Source: an uncultured Oscillospiraceae bacterium
GTDB taxonomy: Bacteria > Bacillota > Clostridia > Oscillospirales > Acutalibacteraceae
Direction: 5' to 3'
Length of the DNA stretch: 61,239 nucleotides
NCBI GenBank assembly: GCA_900540535.1
Contig: UQGM01000008.1
Coordinates: 1 to 61,239 of the forward strand
In this document: positions 53,489 to 61,239 of the stretch, in pieces
Numbering within the stretch: the stretch's first letter is position 1
Layout: each line of letters starts with the position of its first letter
Made by a program: the position numbers and the translations under genes
Notes under the pieces: generated by a model
What the model saw: only the letters and a program-made list of their open reading frames with translations
Databases searched by the model: none
Told to the model about the DNA's origin: nothing

Positions 53489-55196
53489 CGCAGGAAGCTT
53501 CCTTGTAGGTGCATCAATCGGAATTGATGTTATGGGTATGCAGACTATAACTGCCATTTCAACAGTTATAGGTATCATAACCGCTCCTACAAGAGCAATG
53601 ATTTTTGACAATACGAGAAGTCGAATGGGTAAATTCAGACCATATCTTCTGTATATGGGACTTCCCTCTGCGCTGCTTTATATGCTGTTTGTCTATATGC
53701 CCTATGAAAATATGGACAGCACCGAAAAGTTTATTACGGTACTGGTGATATATAACCTTATTCAGTTCTGTTCACCTTTCTATACCACCGCTTATTCAAG
53801 CCTTGTGCAGGTAATGTCGCCGGATACGAAAGAGCGTGCATGGATAATTGAAATAAGTTCCTTTGTGTACTCATTGGCTCCTACTATAACAGGACCTGTT
53901 ATGCCCCTTATAGGACCTCTTGACAATATAAACACATATCGTATTGCAGCACCTATATTCTGCCTCATTGGTTTCGCAATGAGTATGCTGTGTGTATTCG
54001 GAACAAAGGAAAAGGTTATTGTTCCGAAAAGATATATACCCAAAGTTGGATTCTTTGAAGGTATGAAGAAGGTCTGCAAAAACAAGTACTTCTGGATTAT
54101 TTACGGTTCCCAGTGGTTGGGATTCATGAGCAACGGATACGGCTTCTTGTTCCAGTGGATATTCTACTATGGCATGAACAATCCGGCGATTTTCTCACTT
54201 ATGACACTTATAAGAGGCGAAGCTTCAACTCCGGGAATGCTGTTGGGCGCACCCCTTATAAACAAATTCGGAAAGAAAAAAATCTGCCTTATTTCCATGA
54301 TAGGTCAGATAGTGTGCATTCTGGCAATGCTTCTGTGTTATCAGAACTATGTCCTCATTTTCATCATGATGTTTATCAAGGATATTTTCGGTGCAGTTTC
54401 TATTGTATATACTCCCGCAATGAAAGCCGATGTTGTGGATTATCAGCAGTATAAAACAGGCGATAGACTGGAAGGTTTTATTGAGCAGATAGGAGTGTTT
54501 ATCGGAAGCATACTGGGACTCGGAACAGGATATATAATTCCCTATATAATTGAGTCAATGGGTCTTGAGAATAACTTTTCAGATCTTTACAGCGCAGATT
54601 TCCGTAATCCCATAGTAAAAGTTATAATCATCTGTTCAGCAATAGGTACGATAATGTCAACTATTCCATATTTCTTCTATAATCTCAGTGAGAGCAAGCG
54701 AAGAAATATGATAAAAGTTCTTAAGATAAGAGCAATGTTTGCCGACTACTATCACGGAGATATTTCCAATGAGCAGCTTGCTGATACCATGGAGGAGATC
54801 AATGAAACTCTGGCTCTCATAAAGGAAAATTATAATGAGAGCGAGGCCGGAGAAGAAGAGAAAGCGGCAAGAATCGTTTACGATGAGCTTCATAAATTTG
54901 AAAGGGATGATATGAAGGAAAAACTCAGACAGGCGAAAGCCGTGGTCAATGAGTACAGCGGAATTGAGGAGCCTGACGCTGAGGATGTACGCAGAGCTAT
55001 GCTTATGCCTGATGGCACAAGGCAGGAAAGAAAGATCCGCAATAAGGCAATCAAGGAAGCAGAGCGCAGAATGCTGCACTTTGAAAAAGCACAGAGCAAA
55101 TATGTAGCGGCAAAGAGACTGATTGAAGAGTATGAATCCTTCAGTAAATGGAATGAAATTCAGGAAATATATGCCGGGCTTAGTGAAAAAGTGTAA
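53474..55196 (+). CDS. GPH-family sugar symporter, main part, with long C-terminal charged tail
   Basis: This holds nearly all membrane helices of a GPH/MelB-type symporter ('TAISTVIGIITAPTRAMIFD', 'FRPYLLYMG', 'DVVDYQQYKTGDRLEGF'). After the last helix (~residue 390 of this part) a ~150-residue hydrophilic, Glu/Lys/Arg-rich helical tail follows ('EEINETLALIKENYNE', 'RRMLHFEKAQSKYVAAKR'). Ordinary GPH transporters lack such a tail; it could be a regulatory or binding domain. The first plausible in-frame start, ATG 53532, follows no good site, as expected for a frameshifted gene. Confidence 0.82.
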
Positions 55197-55395
55197 AATT
55201 TATAAAGAATGTTTTGTGAACAATATGTAAAATAAATTTATAAAGGACTTTTTTTATAAGATATTGCAAAAAATAAGCTTGAATAATCCCCGGTATTAGT
55301 ATAAAATATTACTATCCGTTGCTCACTAAGAGCAGCATAAAAGCCAAAAGAAGAGGCTTATGCTTCAACTATTTTGAAAAGGATGATGTAAACCA

Positions 55396-57018
55396 ATGGC
55401 AAAGGAACAAAAGTCTAAGGCAGAGCTTTACCGTGAAGAGCGTAAAGCAAGAATTGCCAAGGCTTCCAAAGGCAAAAAAAGCGGTTCTGTTTCCGTAGGC
55501 GTTAATACCGCTTCTGACAAAACAGATAAGAAAATAGCAATAGGCGTTGTAGCTGTTCTTGCAGTTGTGCTTGTTGTATGGCTCGTAAACTTTTTAGGTA
55601 TTCCTCAGAGAATGGATACAGTTATGACTGTCGGTACACAGAAGGTTTCCGAAGCTGAGTATACATATTATTATCGTCAGCTTTATCTTTCAACCTATCA
55701 GCAGTCTTATTACATCCAGTCTCAGTACGGCTTCAATCTTGGATTCGATTACACAAAAACTCCCGAAGAGCAGGAGTATACAGGTTCCGATATGGAAGCT
55801 AAAGAAGACGGAAGCAAACCCACATGGGCTGATTATTTCCGTAAAACCACTGAAGATAATATTACAAAAATAAAGACACTTTGTGCACAGGCTGAATCAA
55901 TGGGTATTTCTCTTGATGAGGAAGACCTTAAAGAAATTGACAGCAACATCGAAGAGCTTCGTACAAGCGTAGCGGATAAAGAAAACGGACAGGGTGTTTC
56001 TCTTAATGTTTATTTCCGTACCAGCTATGGTTCAGGTGTAAATGAAAAATTCTTCAGAGAGCTTGCAGAACAGGAAGCTCTGGCACAGAAAGTTGCAGAA
56101 GCTAAGGGCGAAGAGTTTACAAGTGCACTTACAGAGGATGAAATCACAAATTATTACAATGAGAACAAAGACGATTATGATGTTGTAAACATCGCAGTAT
56201 TCCCTGTAGCTATTGATGAAGATGCAGATGCTCCTGTAACTGCCGAGGATGCAAAGGCTAAGGCAGAGGAAATGCTTTCAAAGGTTAAAGACGAAGAGAG
56301 CTTTGTAAAGTATGCACAGGAGTATGCTCCTGAGGATCAGAAAGAGTCATATGCTGATGCTTCAGCTACAGTTTTAAAAGCAGTTTCAAATGAAACACTC
56401 TCCAGCAATGTTTCTGAAGATGTAGCTAAATGGGCTTTCAGCACAGATCGCAAAAACGGCGATAAGACAGTTCTTACAGATGACACAGCTGCTTATGTTG
56501 TTCTTCTTTTGAATGCACGTTACAGAGATGACACTTCTACAGTTGATGTTCGTCACATTCTTCTCAAGTATGCAGACGGCGCAACTGATGAGCAGAAAGC
56601 AGAAATAGATGCAAAAGCACAGGAACTTTACAATACATGGAAGAACGGCGATGCAACTGAGGCCTCTTTCAGTGAGCTTGCAAAAACTGATTCAGAGGAT
56701 TCCTCAGCTTCAAACGGCGGTCTGATCGAGAACATCGCAAAGGGCCAGATGGTTAAGAACTTTGAAAACTGGTGCTTTGACGCTTCCAGAAAACCCGGTG
56801 ATTCAGGTGTTATTCAGACAGAATACGGTTCACACATTATGTATTTTGTAGAGAAGAACGATGAACCTCTTTGGAAGACAACTATCAAGTCAACTCTTGC
56901 TACTGAGAAGTTCAACGCTTACTATGATGAGCTTAAAGGTCAGGATGCAAACAAAGTTACAGTAAATGAAAAAGAAGTTCAGAGACTTGTCAAAAAGATT
57001 TCTAAACCTTCTCTTTAA
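55396..57018 (+). CDS. PpiC-type peptidyl-prolyl isomerase / foldase
   Basis: 540 residues: a charged cytoplasmic start, a membrane anchor at ~47-67, a SurA-like chaperone region (~75-300) and a parvulin rotamase domain (~383-490) with 'VDVRHILLKY', 'SELAKTDSEDSSASNGGLI' and 'GVIQTEYGSHIMYFVE'. It folds secreted proteins on the outer face of the membrane, like PrsA, although it is anchored by a helix instead of a lipid. Own terminator follows. Confidence 0.9.
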   Translation: MAKEQKSKAELYREERKARIAKASKGKKSGSVSVGVNTASDKTDKKIAIGVVAVLAVVLVVWLVNFLGIPQRMDTVMTVGTQKVSEAEYTYYYRQLYLSTYQQSYYIQSQYGFNLGFDYTKTPEEQEYTGSDMEAKEDGSKPTWADYFRKTTEDNITKIKTLCAQAESMGISLDEEDLKEIDSNIEELRTSVADKENGQGVSLNVYFRTSYGSGVNEKFFRELAEQEALAQKVAEAKGEEFTSALTEDEITNYYNENKDDYDVVNIAVFPVAIDEDADAPVTAEDAKAKAEEMLSKVKDEESFVKYAQEYAPEDQKESYADASATVLKAVSNETLSSNVSEDVAKWAFSTDRKNGDKTVLTDDTAAYVVLLLNARYRDDTSTVDVRHILLKYADGATDEQKAEIDAKAQELYNTWKNGDATEASFSELAKTDSEDSSASNGGLIENIAKGQMVKNFENWCFDASRKPGDSGVIQTEYGSHIMYFVEKNDEPLWKTTIKSTLATEKFNAYYDELKGQDANKVTVNEKEVQRLVKKISKPSL

Positions 57019-57025
57019 TTAAATC

Positions 57026-57059
57026 AGGGGCAGCTTAAAAGCTGCCCCTTTTATATTTT
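57026..57059 (+). terminator. Rho-independent terminator
   Basis: AGGGGCAGCT, loop TAAA, AGCTGCCCCT, then TTTATATTTT. Confidence 0.92.
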
Positions 57060-57084
57060 GTAAAACCATATTTGTATTAATAAT

Positions 57085-57122
57085 AAAACGCTTCGTTTGG
57101 AATTGTTCCTCACGAAGCGTTT
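57085..57122 (-). terminator. Terminator of proC
   Basis: AAACGCTTCGT pairs with ACGAAGCGTTT (57086-57096 and 57112-57122). On the - strand it is followed by TATTAATA, and it sits 26 bases after the proC stop. Confidence 0.8.
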
Positions 57123-57147
57123 ATTATTTTAATTTAAATTTAAAATT

Positions 57148-57951
57148 TTATATTTTTGAATCCTTTTCTACTGCTGCATCAACTGCTTTGCGAACTGCCG
57201 AATCCAGTCCACAGTCCTGAAGAGCGGCAAGACCTTCTATTGTTGTGCCTCCGGGAGAGCAGACCTGATCTATAAGCTCCCAGGGATGTTCACCGCTTTC
57301 AAGAATAAGCTTTGCACTGCCTAAAACTGCCTGTGCTGAAATTTCCAGCGCAGTTTTCTTATTCATACCGTGCTTAACGGCGGCTCTCGCAAGAGCGTCT
57401 ATAAACATATAGGCATATGCAGGAGAGCATCCAGCTATTACCGAAAAGAGAGGGAACATCTCTTCACCTATGGGAATAATTCTGCCTACTGATGTGAAAA
57501 GTCCTTCAATAAATTCTGTGTACTCTTCAGTAAGAGGTTTTGAAGAACAATAAGCGCACATAGCAGCGCCTGCTTTGGCGTTGATATTAGGCATTACTCT
57601 TGCGATAGTTGCATCATAATCCAGGAAAGAACCAATGTATTCGGTGGTTTTTCCGGCAGCTATTGAAATAATAAGAGGATTATTTTCTTTAAGCTCTGAT
57701 TTAATGTTAGCTAAAAGTGCCGGAAAGGCAATTGGCTTTACAGCTAAAACCACACAGTCGCATTTCTTTGCAATTTCACATGCGCTTTCTGCAACAGAAA
57801 TACCACATTCCTTTTTCAGTGTATCGTTTTTCTCTTTACACAGATCGAATACAAAAATGTTTTCAGGGTTCATGAAATCGGCACGCACTACACCTTTTAT
57901 TATAGCGCTTGCCATATTTCCTCCGCCTATAAATCCTATTGTTTTAATCAT
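57148..57951 (-). CDS. proC: Pyrroline-5-carboxylate reductase
   Basis: 267 residues. Last step of proline synthesis. N-terminal Rossmann motif 'IGFIGGGNMASAIIKG', then 'VVLAVKPIAFPALL', 'SIAAGKTTEYI', 'VMPNINAKAGAAM', and the C-terminal ProC signature 'LIDQVCSPGGTTIEGLAAL'. The start is the ATG at 57951 with AAGGAG upstream; the longer frame to 58005 is not needed. It follows spoIIID on the same strand by ~70 bases. Confidence 0.95.
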   Translation of the reverse strand: MIKTIGFIGGGNMASAIIKGVVRADFMNPENIFVFDLCKEKNDTLKKECGISVAESACEIAKKCDCVVLAVKPIAFPALLANIKSELKENNPLIISIAAGKTTEYIGSFLDYDATIARVMPNINAKAGAAMCAYCSSKPLTEEYTEFIEGLFTSVGRIIPIGEEMFPLFSVIAGCSPAYAYMFIDALARAAVKHGMNKKTALEISAQAVLGSAKLILESGEHPWELIDQVCSPGGTTIEGLAALQDCGLDSAVRKAVDAAVEKDSKI

Positions 57952-58019
57952 TTTAAAAACTCCTTGATTTTCGTGATAAAAGTATCTTAGTTCATTTAAC
58001 GTCATATTTCAAGTGAATT

Positions 58020-58280
58020 TCAAAAATCTCTGTGCATATGTGCATATTTTTCTTTGGTGGCCAGACCTCCTCTTATATGACGCTGCGCCTTGTTTACTTC
58101 CAAAATTTTTTTAACCTGTCCGTATAAGGCAGGATTTATTCTCTTTAAACGTTTAGATACGTCCATATGTACCGTAGATTTACTTACTCCAAACTTCTTT
58201 GCTGCGGAGCGAACCGTGGCGCCGTTTTCTATTATATATTCTCCCAGCAGAACGGCTCTTTCTTCAACAATGCCTTTCAA
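58020..58280 (-). CDS. spoIIID: Sporulation transcription regulator SpoIIID
   Basis: 86 residues, the usual length. Mother-cell regulator of endospore formation. Sequence matches along its length: 'ERAVLLGEYIIENGATVRSAAKKFG', the helix-turn-helix 'VSKSTVHMDVSKRLKRINP' and the basic tail 'RHIRGGLATKEKYAHM'. Its presence shows a spore-forming clostridial lineage. Ribosome binding site GGAGG upstream on the - strand. Confidence 0.95.
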   Translation of the reverse strand: MKGIVEERAVLLGEYIIENGATVRSAAKKFGVSKSTVHMDVSKRLKRINPALYGQVKKILEVNKAQRHIRGGLATKEKYAHMHRDF

Positions 58281-58595
58281 AACTGACCCTCCTTATTTGC
58301 CTCAAAGGGCGACGTTCCACTAATTTATATGTGTGGAGCGGAAGGGTTATACATTGAATGACTGTATTCGTAAAATGCAAAGCATCACCGGTTCTGTATT
58401 TAATCTATTACTGTAAATTAATTAATAATGTAATGTAATAAGAGTACATAAAAATAAAAAATATGTAACAAATGATAAAAATTAATAAATTTGCGACATT
58501 ATGTCACAAAAGCTATTTTTAAATCGTTATACTAAATGAGAGCAGAAAAATGCTGTAATAATCCAATATTTAAGAAAGGATAAAAGAAAGGTACA

Positions 58596-58691
58596 GTGTG
58601 GATTATTGGGCAGGAAGTGCTTTTGCTAATTATTACCTTTAGTTTAAACTGTAAGTCAGGTCAGGACTGCGGTTTGTTTCTACAAGGGTGA
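58596..58691 (+). CDS. Possible small hydrophobic peptide (31 aa)
   Basis: GTG start at 58596 with AAGAAAGG 5-12 bases upstream. It encodes 'MWIIGQEVLLLIITFSLNCK...', a short hydrophobic peptide. It lies in a 290-base unit that ends in a terminator-like hairpin at 58806-58837. No homology recognised; could be chance. Confidence 0.2.
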   Translation: MWIIGQEVLLLIITFSLNCKSGQDCGLFLQG

Positions 58692-58805
58692 TATTAAAAG
58701 TATTTAACTGATACGGTATTCATCAATTCAAAGGAGAAAACAACATTACAACAGTTCTCAATTACAAATGATGAATCAGTAGTAAAAGGAGAATATTCTT
58801 CAGAT

Positions 58806-58837
58806 GGTGTGAGCTTATAGTTCACGCCTTTTGTTTT
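58806..58837 (+). terminator. Terminator-like hairpin in the spoIIID-thiC gap
   Basis: GGTGTGA pairs with TCACGCC (58806-58812, 58822-58828), followed by TTTTGTTTT. No recognised gene precedes it. Confidence 0.55.
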
Positions 58838-58946
58838 GCACCAATTCGGTAATAATTATAATAAAATCAATAAAATTTTTCTTGATGTGGATGCAAATGT
58901 TGACATAAAGGAAAAAACAAGATAAAATTACAAAAAAGGATATTGT

Positions 58947-59028
58947 TTGCGGGGGGACTCTTCGGAGTTGAGAAGGTTAAAACCTGACCCTTTGAACCTG
59001 TTAGTTAATACTGGCGTAGGGAGCAGCT
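58947..59028 (+). promoter_or_regulatory. TPP riboswitch (THI element)
   Basis: Contains the conserved aptamer segments: GGGGGGACTC, GTTGAGA, then ACCCTTTGAACCTG and CTGGCGTAGGGAGC. It binds thiamine pyrophosphate and controls thiC. A terminator hairpin follows at 59037, so control is probably by premature termination. Confidence 0.95.
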
Positions 59029-59036
59029 TTTTAGTA

Positions 59037-59065
59037 CGGCACCTGTCAGGTGTCGTTTTTCTTTT
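59037..59065 (+). terminator. Riboswitch-controlled terminator
   Basis: CGGCACCT pairs with AGGTGTCG around a 3-base loop (59037-59055), followed by TTTTTCTTTT. It is the expression platform of the TPP riboswitch. Confidence 0.88.
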
Positions 59066-59103
59066 GCCGCAAAAAACAATGTCCAAAAGAAAGGAAAAGA
59101 GAT

Positions 59104-60417
59104 ATGAGAAATTACAAAACACAAATGGAAGCGGCAAAAAAAGGTATAATTACACCTGAAATTGAAGCAGTTGCCAAAAAGGAAAATCTTCCTGCTGAAA
59201 AAGTTATGGCTCTTGTAGCTAAGGGAGAAGTGGCAATTCCTGCAAATATCAATCACAAATCCCTTTCTCCTGAGGGAATAGGAACAGGACTCAAAACAAA
59301 AATAAATGTAAACCTCGGTATTTCTGGCGACTGTAAGGATTACAGCGTTGAAATGGAAAAGGTTGATATGGCAATAAAATATGGTGCACACGCTATAATG
59401 GATTTAAGTAACTACGGTAAAACAAATACTTTCCGCCGTGAGCTTATAGCAAAATCACCTGCCATGATAGGCACAGTGCCCATGTACGACGCAATCGGTT
59501 ATCTTGATAAGGATTTGCTTGAAATATCCGCTCAGGATTTTCTCAAGGTAATAAGAGCCCATGCCGAAGAGGGCGTGGACTTTATGACAATCCATGCAGG
59601 TATAAACAGACGCAGTGTAGAGGCTTTCCGCCGAGAGGGCAGAAGGATGAATATTGTTTCAAGAGGCGGATCTCTGCTTTTTGCATGGATGGAGATGACA
59701 GGCAACGAAAACCCATTCTTTGAGTATTACGACGAGGTTCTTGAAATCCTCAGAGAATATGATGTTACAATAAGCCTTGGCGATGCTCATCGTCCCGGAT
59801 GCATTGATGACAGCACCGATGCCGCTCAGATAGGCGAGCTTATTGAGCTTGGCAATCTTACAAAGCGTGCATGGGAAAAGGATGTACAGGTAATGGTAGA
59901 GGGACCGGGACATATGGCTATGAACGAGATTGCTGCAAACATGGCACTTCAAAAGCGACTTTGCCACAATGCGCCTTTCTATGTTTTAGGACCTCTGGTA
60001 ACAGATATAGCTCCCGGTTATGACCATATAACATCAGCTATCGGAGGAGCCATTGCTGCTGCAAGCGGAGCAGATTTTCTCTGCTATGTAACTCCCGCTG
60101 AGCATCTTCGTCTGCCCGATGTAAACGATGTTAAAGAGGGAATTATCGCAAGTCTGATCGCAGCCCACGCAGCTGATATAGCTAAGGGTATTCCCGGAGC
60201 GAGGGATATAGATAATAAGATGTCCGATGCCCGTCACCGTGTTGACTGGGATGAGATGTTCTCCTTGGCATTAGATCCTGAAAAGGCAAGAAAGTATTAT
60301 GAGAGCACTCCGCCTTCAGAGAGACATACCTGCTCCATGTGCGGAAAAATGTGCGCTGTGCGTACTACAAACATGATTCTGGAAGGTAAAAAGGTAGAAT
60401 TCTGTTCTGAAAAATAA
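59104..60417 (+). CDS. thiC: Phosphomethylpyrimidine synthase
   Basis: 437 residues. Radical SAM-type enzyme that turns aminoimidazole ribotide into the pyrimidine of thiamine. Conserved segments: 'NLGISGDCKDYSVEMEK', 'GTVPMYDAIGYL', 'FMTIHAGINRR', 'SLGDAHRPGCIDD', 'VEGPGHMAMNEI', 'APFYVLGPLVTDIAPGYDHI'. The C-terminal cluster motif is 'CSMCGKMC' (CxxCxxxC). ATG 59104 follows AAAGGAAAAGAG; the earlier start at 59050 lies in the terminator hairpin. Confidence 0.97.
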   Translation: MRNYKTQMEAAKKGIITPEIEAVAKKENLPAEKVMALVAKGEVAIPANINHKSLSPEGIGTGLKTKINVNLGISGDCKDYSVEMEKVDMAIKYGAHAIMDLSNYGKTNTFRRELIAKSPAMIGTVPMYDAIGYLDKDLLEISAQDFLKVIRAHAEEGVDFMTIHAGINRRSVEAFRREGRRMNIVSRGGSLLFAWMEMTGNENPFFEYYDEVLEILREYDVTISLGDAHRPGCIDDSTDAAQIGELIELGNLTKRAWEKDVQVMVEGPGHMAMNEIAANMALQKRLCHNAPFYVLGPLVTDIAPGYDHITSAIGGAIAAASGADFLCYVTPAEHLRLPDVNDVKEGIIASLIAAHAADIAKGIPGARDIDNKMSDARHRVDWDEMFSLALDPEKARKYYESTPPSERHTCSMCGKMCAVRTTNMILEGKKVEFCSEK

Positions 60418-60434
60418 ACAAGAATAAATTTTTT

Positions 60435-60472
60435 AAGCCGCAGTCTGTAAAAGGATGCGGCTTTACTTATTT
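60435..60472 (+). terminator. Terminator of thiC
   Basis: AAGCCGCA pairs with TGCGGCTT (60435-60442, 60456-60463), then TACTTATTT. Confidence 0.75.
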
Positions 60473-60603
60473 CTAAATTTATTTCTCGATTTGTTACAGA
60501 GGAAAATTTTCAAAAATTTACCTGATGCCGGGAATAAATGTAAAAGCAAGGCAAAAGCTATTTCAGAATAAGGTAAATTTGAGAAAGAAAAGGTGCTGCG
60601 GCT

Positions 60604-60783
60604 ATGGTGAACATATTTCTTATCGGTGATGATTGTGGAGGGGTAGGACTTAAAATCTGTAAAGTTCCGGAGTTGACCGCCATGACGGACGAGGAAGCGA
60701 ACGACTACCTTTACCACGCAGTACACAGCGAGGAAGCAAGAGCATTTTTGAAAAAACGAGCCGAGGGAGGAACTACGGAATAA
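60604..60783 (+). CDS. Small acidic protein of a mobilizable element
   Basis: 59 residues ('MTDEEANDYLYHAVHSEEARAFLKKRA' region acidic and helical). Short proteins of this type commonly precede relaxase genes in clostridial elements. The base composition shifts from AT-rich to GC-rich within the gene, at about 60640, close to the element border. Function unknown. Confidence 0.55.
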   Translation: MVNIFLIGDDCGGVGLKICKVPELTAMTDEEANDYLYHAVHSEEARAFLKKRAEGGTTE

Positions 60784-60800
60784 TACCATTGTTTACAAAG

Positions 60801-60998
60801 GCGCACTTATACACCCTCCCGGGTGTCGTGCGCTCCGCCGAGGGCCTGTGGGAGCGTGAAAAATCCACACTCCCACATTGGCGGCTTGCGCCGCACAGGG
60901 AAAACTGCATTTTCCCTGCGACAGCTTACGCTGTCTAACCTTTAGCACGCTTGCGGAAAGCGAACGCCTTGCTTCGCAAGCTATTCATTTTCCGCAAG
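60801..60998 (+). repeat. Cluster of six inverted repeats, candidate origin of transfer (oriT)
   Basis: Stem-loops at 60801-60833 (nested), 60847-60877, 60881-60894, 60896-60918, 60920-60935 and 60950-60998 (outer 10-bp stem with an inner hairpin at 60968-60980). They fill the gap just before the relaxase gene. Mobilizable elements usually place oriT there. Confidence 0.55.
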
Positions 60999-60999
60999 T

Positions 61000-61239
61000 T
61001 TGGAAAATCGTATCGGAGGTGATACCATAGCAATCTACCATTGCAGCATTAAGATCGTCAGCCGTGGCAGCGGTAAATCCGCAGTCGCAGCAGCCGCCTA
61101 CCGAAGCGGCGAGAAAATCACAAACGAGTGGGACGGCATAACCCACGACTACACCAAGAAAGGCGGCATCGTCCATTCTGAAATCCTGCTGACGCCCAAT
61201 GCTCCATCCGACTTCAAAGACCGGGGAACGCTATGGAAC
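61000..61239 (+). CDS. MobA/MobL-family relaxase, N-terminal fragment (cut by window end)
   Basis: The visible residues include 'IAIYHCSIKIVSRGSGKSAV', 'AAAYRSGEKITNEWDG', 'HDYTKKGG' and 'HSEILLTPNAP', the typical start of MobA/MobL (MOB-Q) relaxases that nick DNA at oriT. The frame continues past the right edge. The usual family start 'MAIYHC' would need ATG at 61027, but the base is ATA there, after GGAGGTGATACC. TTG at 61000 is the nearest standard start in frame. The true start is uncertain. Confidence 0.85.
   Translation, partial: MENRIGGDTIAIYHCSIKIVSRGSGKSAVAAAAYRSGEKITNEWDGITHDYTKKGGIVHSEILLTPNAPSDFKDRGTLWN

Noticed and set aside
60604..60783. Small ORF as a toxin or antitoxin
   Set aside because: It is short and acidic, but there is no partner gene and no recognised toxin-antitoxin motif; its position before a relaxase fits a mobilisation-region ORF better.
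60463..60789. 108-codon frame on the - strand after thiC
   Set aside because: Overlaps the thiC terminator and the small ORF 60604-60783; residues do not look like a real protein and no start signal is visible.

Overview
The bulk of this window (about 1.53 to 60.6 kb) looks like chromosome of a spore-forming gut clostridium, probably Ruminococcus/Oscillospiraceae-like. The base composition is AT-rich, and the gene set includes SpoIIID, an anaerobic ribonucleotide reductase (NrdD/NrdG), a TPP-riboswitch-controlled thiC, GPH-type sugar symporters and many glycoside hydrolases. The two ends differ. Bases 1 to ~1530 encode part of a Bacteroidales-like surface protein fused out of frame to the 3' end of lysS, which suggests an assembly chimera. 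The last ~600 bases become GC-rich and carry a hairpin cluster followed by the start of a MobA/MobL relaxase, so they look like the edge of a mobilizable element.

Layout. 1.5-2.5 kb: lysS tail, an IS3-family remnant and a terminator. 2.6-24.6 kb: a large glycan-utilisation locus, all on the + strand. It holds a GntR regulator, a GPH symporter (frameshifted), a small membrane protein, two GH38 alpha-mannosidases, a two-domain mannose-6-phosphate isomerase, a ROK sugar kinase, a DUF5054 GH38-like protein, two membrane-anchored hydrolases (metallo-beta-lactamase fold and calcineurin-like phosphoesterase), an unidentified 765-residue protein, a GH35 and a GH39. It reads as a route from alpha-mannosides to mannose, mannose-6-P and fructose-6-P, with accessory exo-glycosidases. 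24.8-29.4 kb: an ECF sigma factor / membrane protein / ABC transporter operon. 29.6-32 kb: a GH3 beta-glucosidase with permuted domains. 32.3-34.1 kb: two paralogous lipoproteins. 34.2 kb: tRNA-Thr. 34.4-39.8 kb: a two-component system divergent from a VTC-domain / DUF4956 / beta-helix lipoprotein operon, with an 11-bp direct repeat between them that is a good candidate operator. 40-42 kb: a heparinase II/III protein. 42.1 kb: tRNA-Gln followed by an Mrr-type nuclease. 43.8-49.4 kb: ilvD, an XRE regulator and the nrdD-glycyl radical domain-nrdG operon. 49.4-57 kb: GNAT, NfeD and SPFH proteins, an SGNH hydrolase, a second GPH symporter with a long charged tail (frameshifted) and a PpiC-type foldase. 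57-58.3 kb: proC and spoIIID on the - strand. 58.9-60.4 kb: TPP riboswitch and thiC.

The most striking observation is the class III ribonucleotide reductase. The large NrdD chain ends in a divergent Cys-rich tail, and the canonical glycyl-radical segment is a separate 57-residue protein with its own ribosome binding site between nrdD and nrdG. Five genes carry single-base frameshifts, each at or beside a short run of one base, which may reflect sequencing indels. All function calls come from reading motifs by eye; no database search was run.
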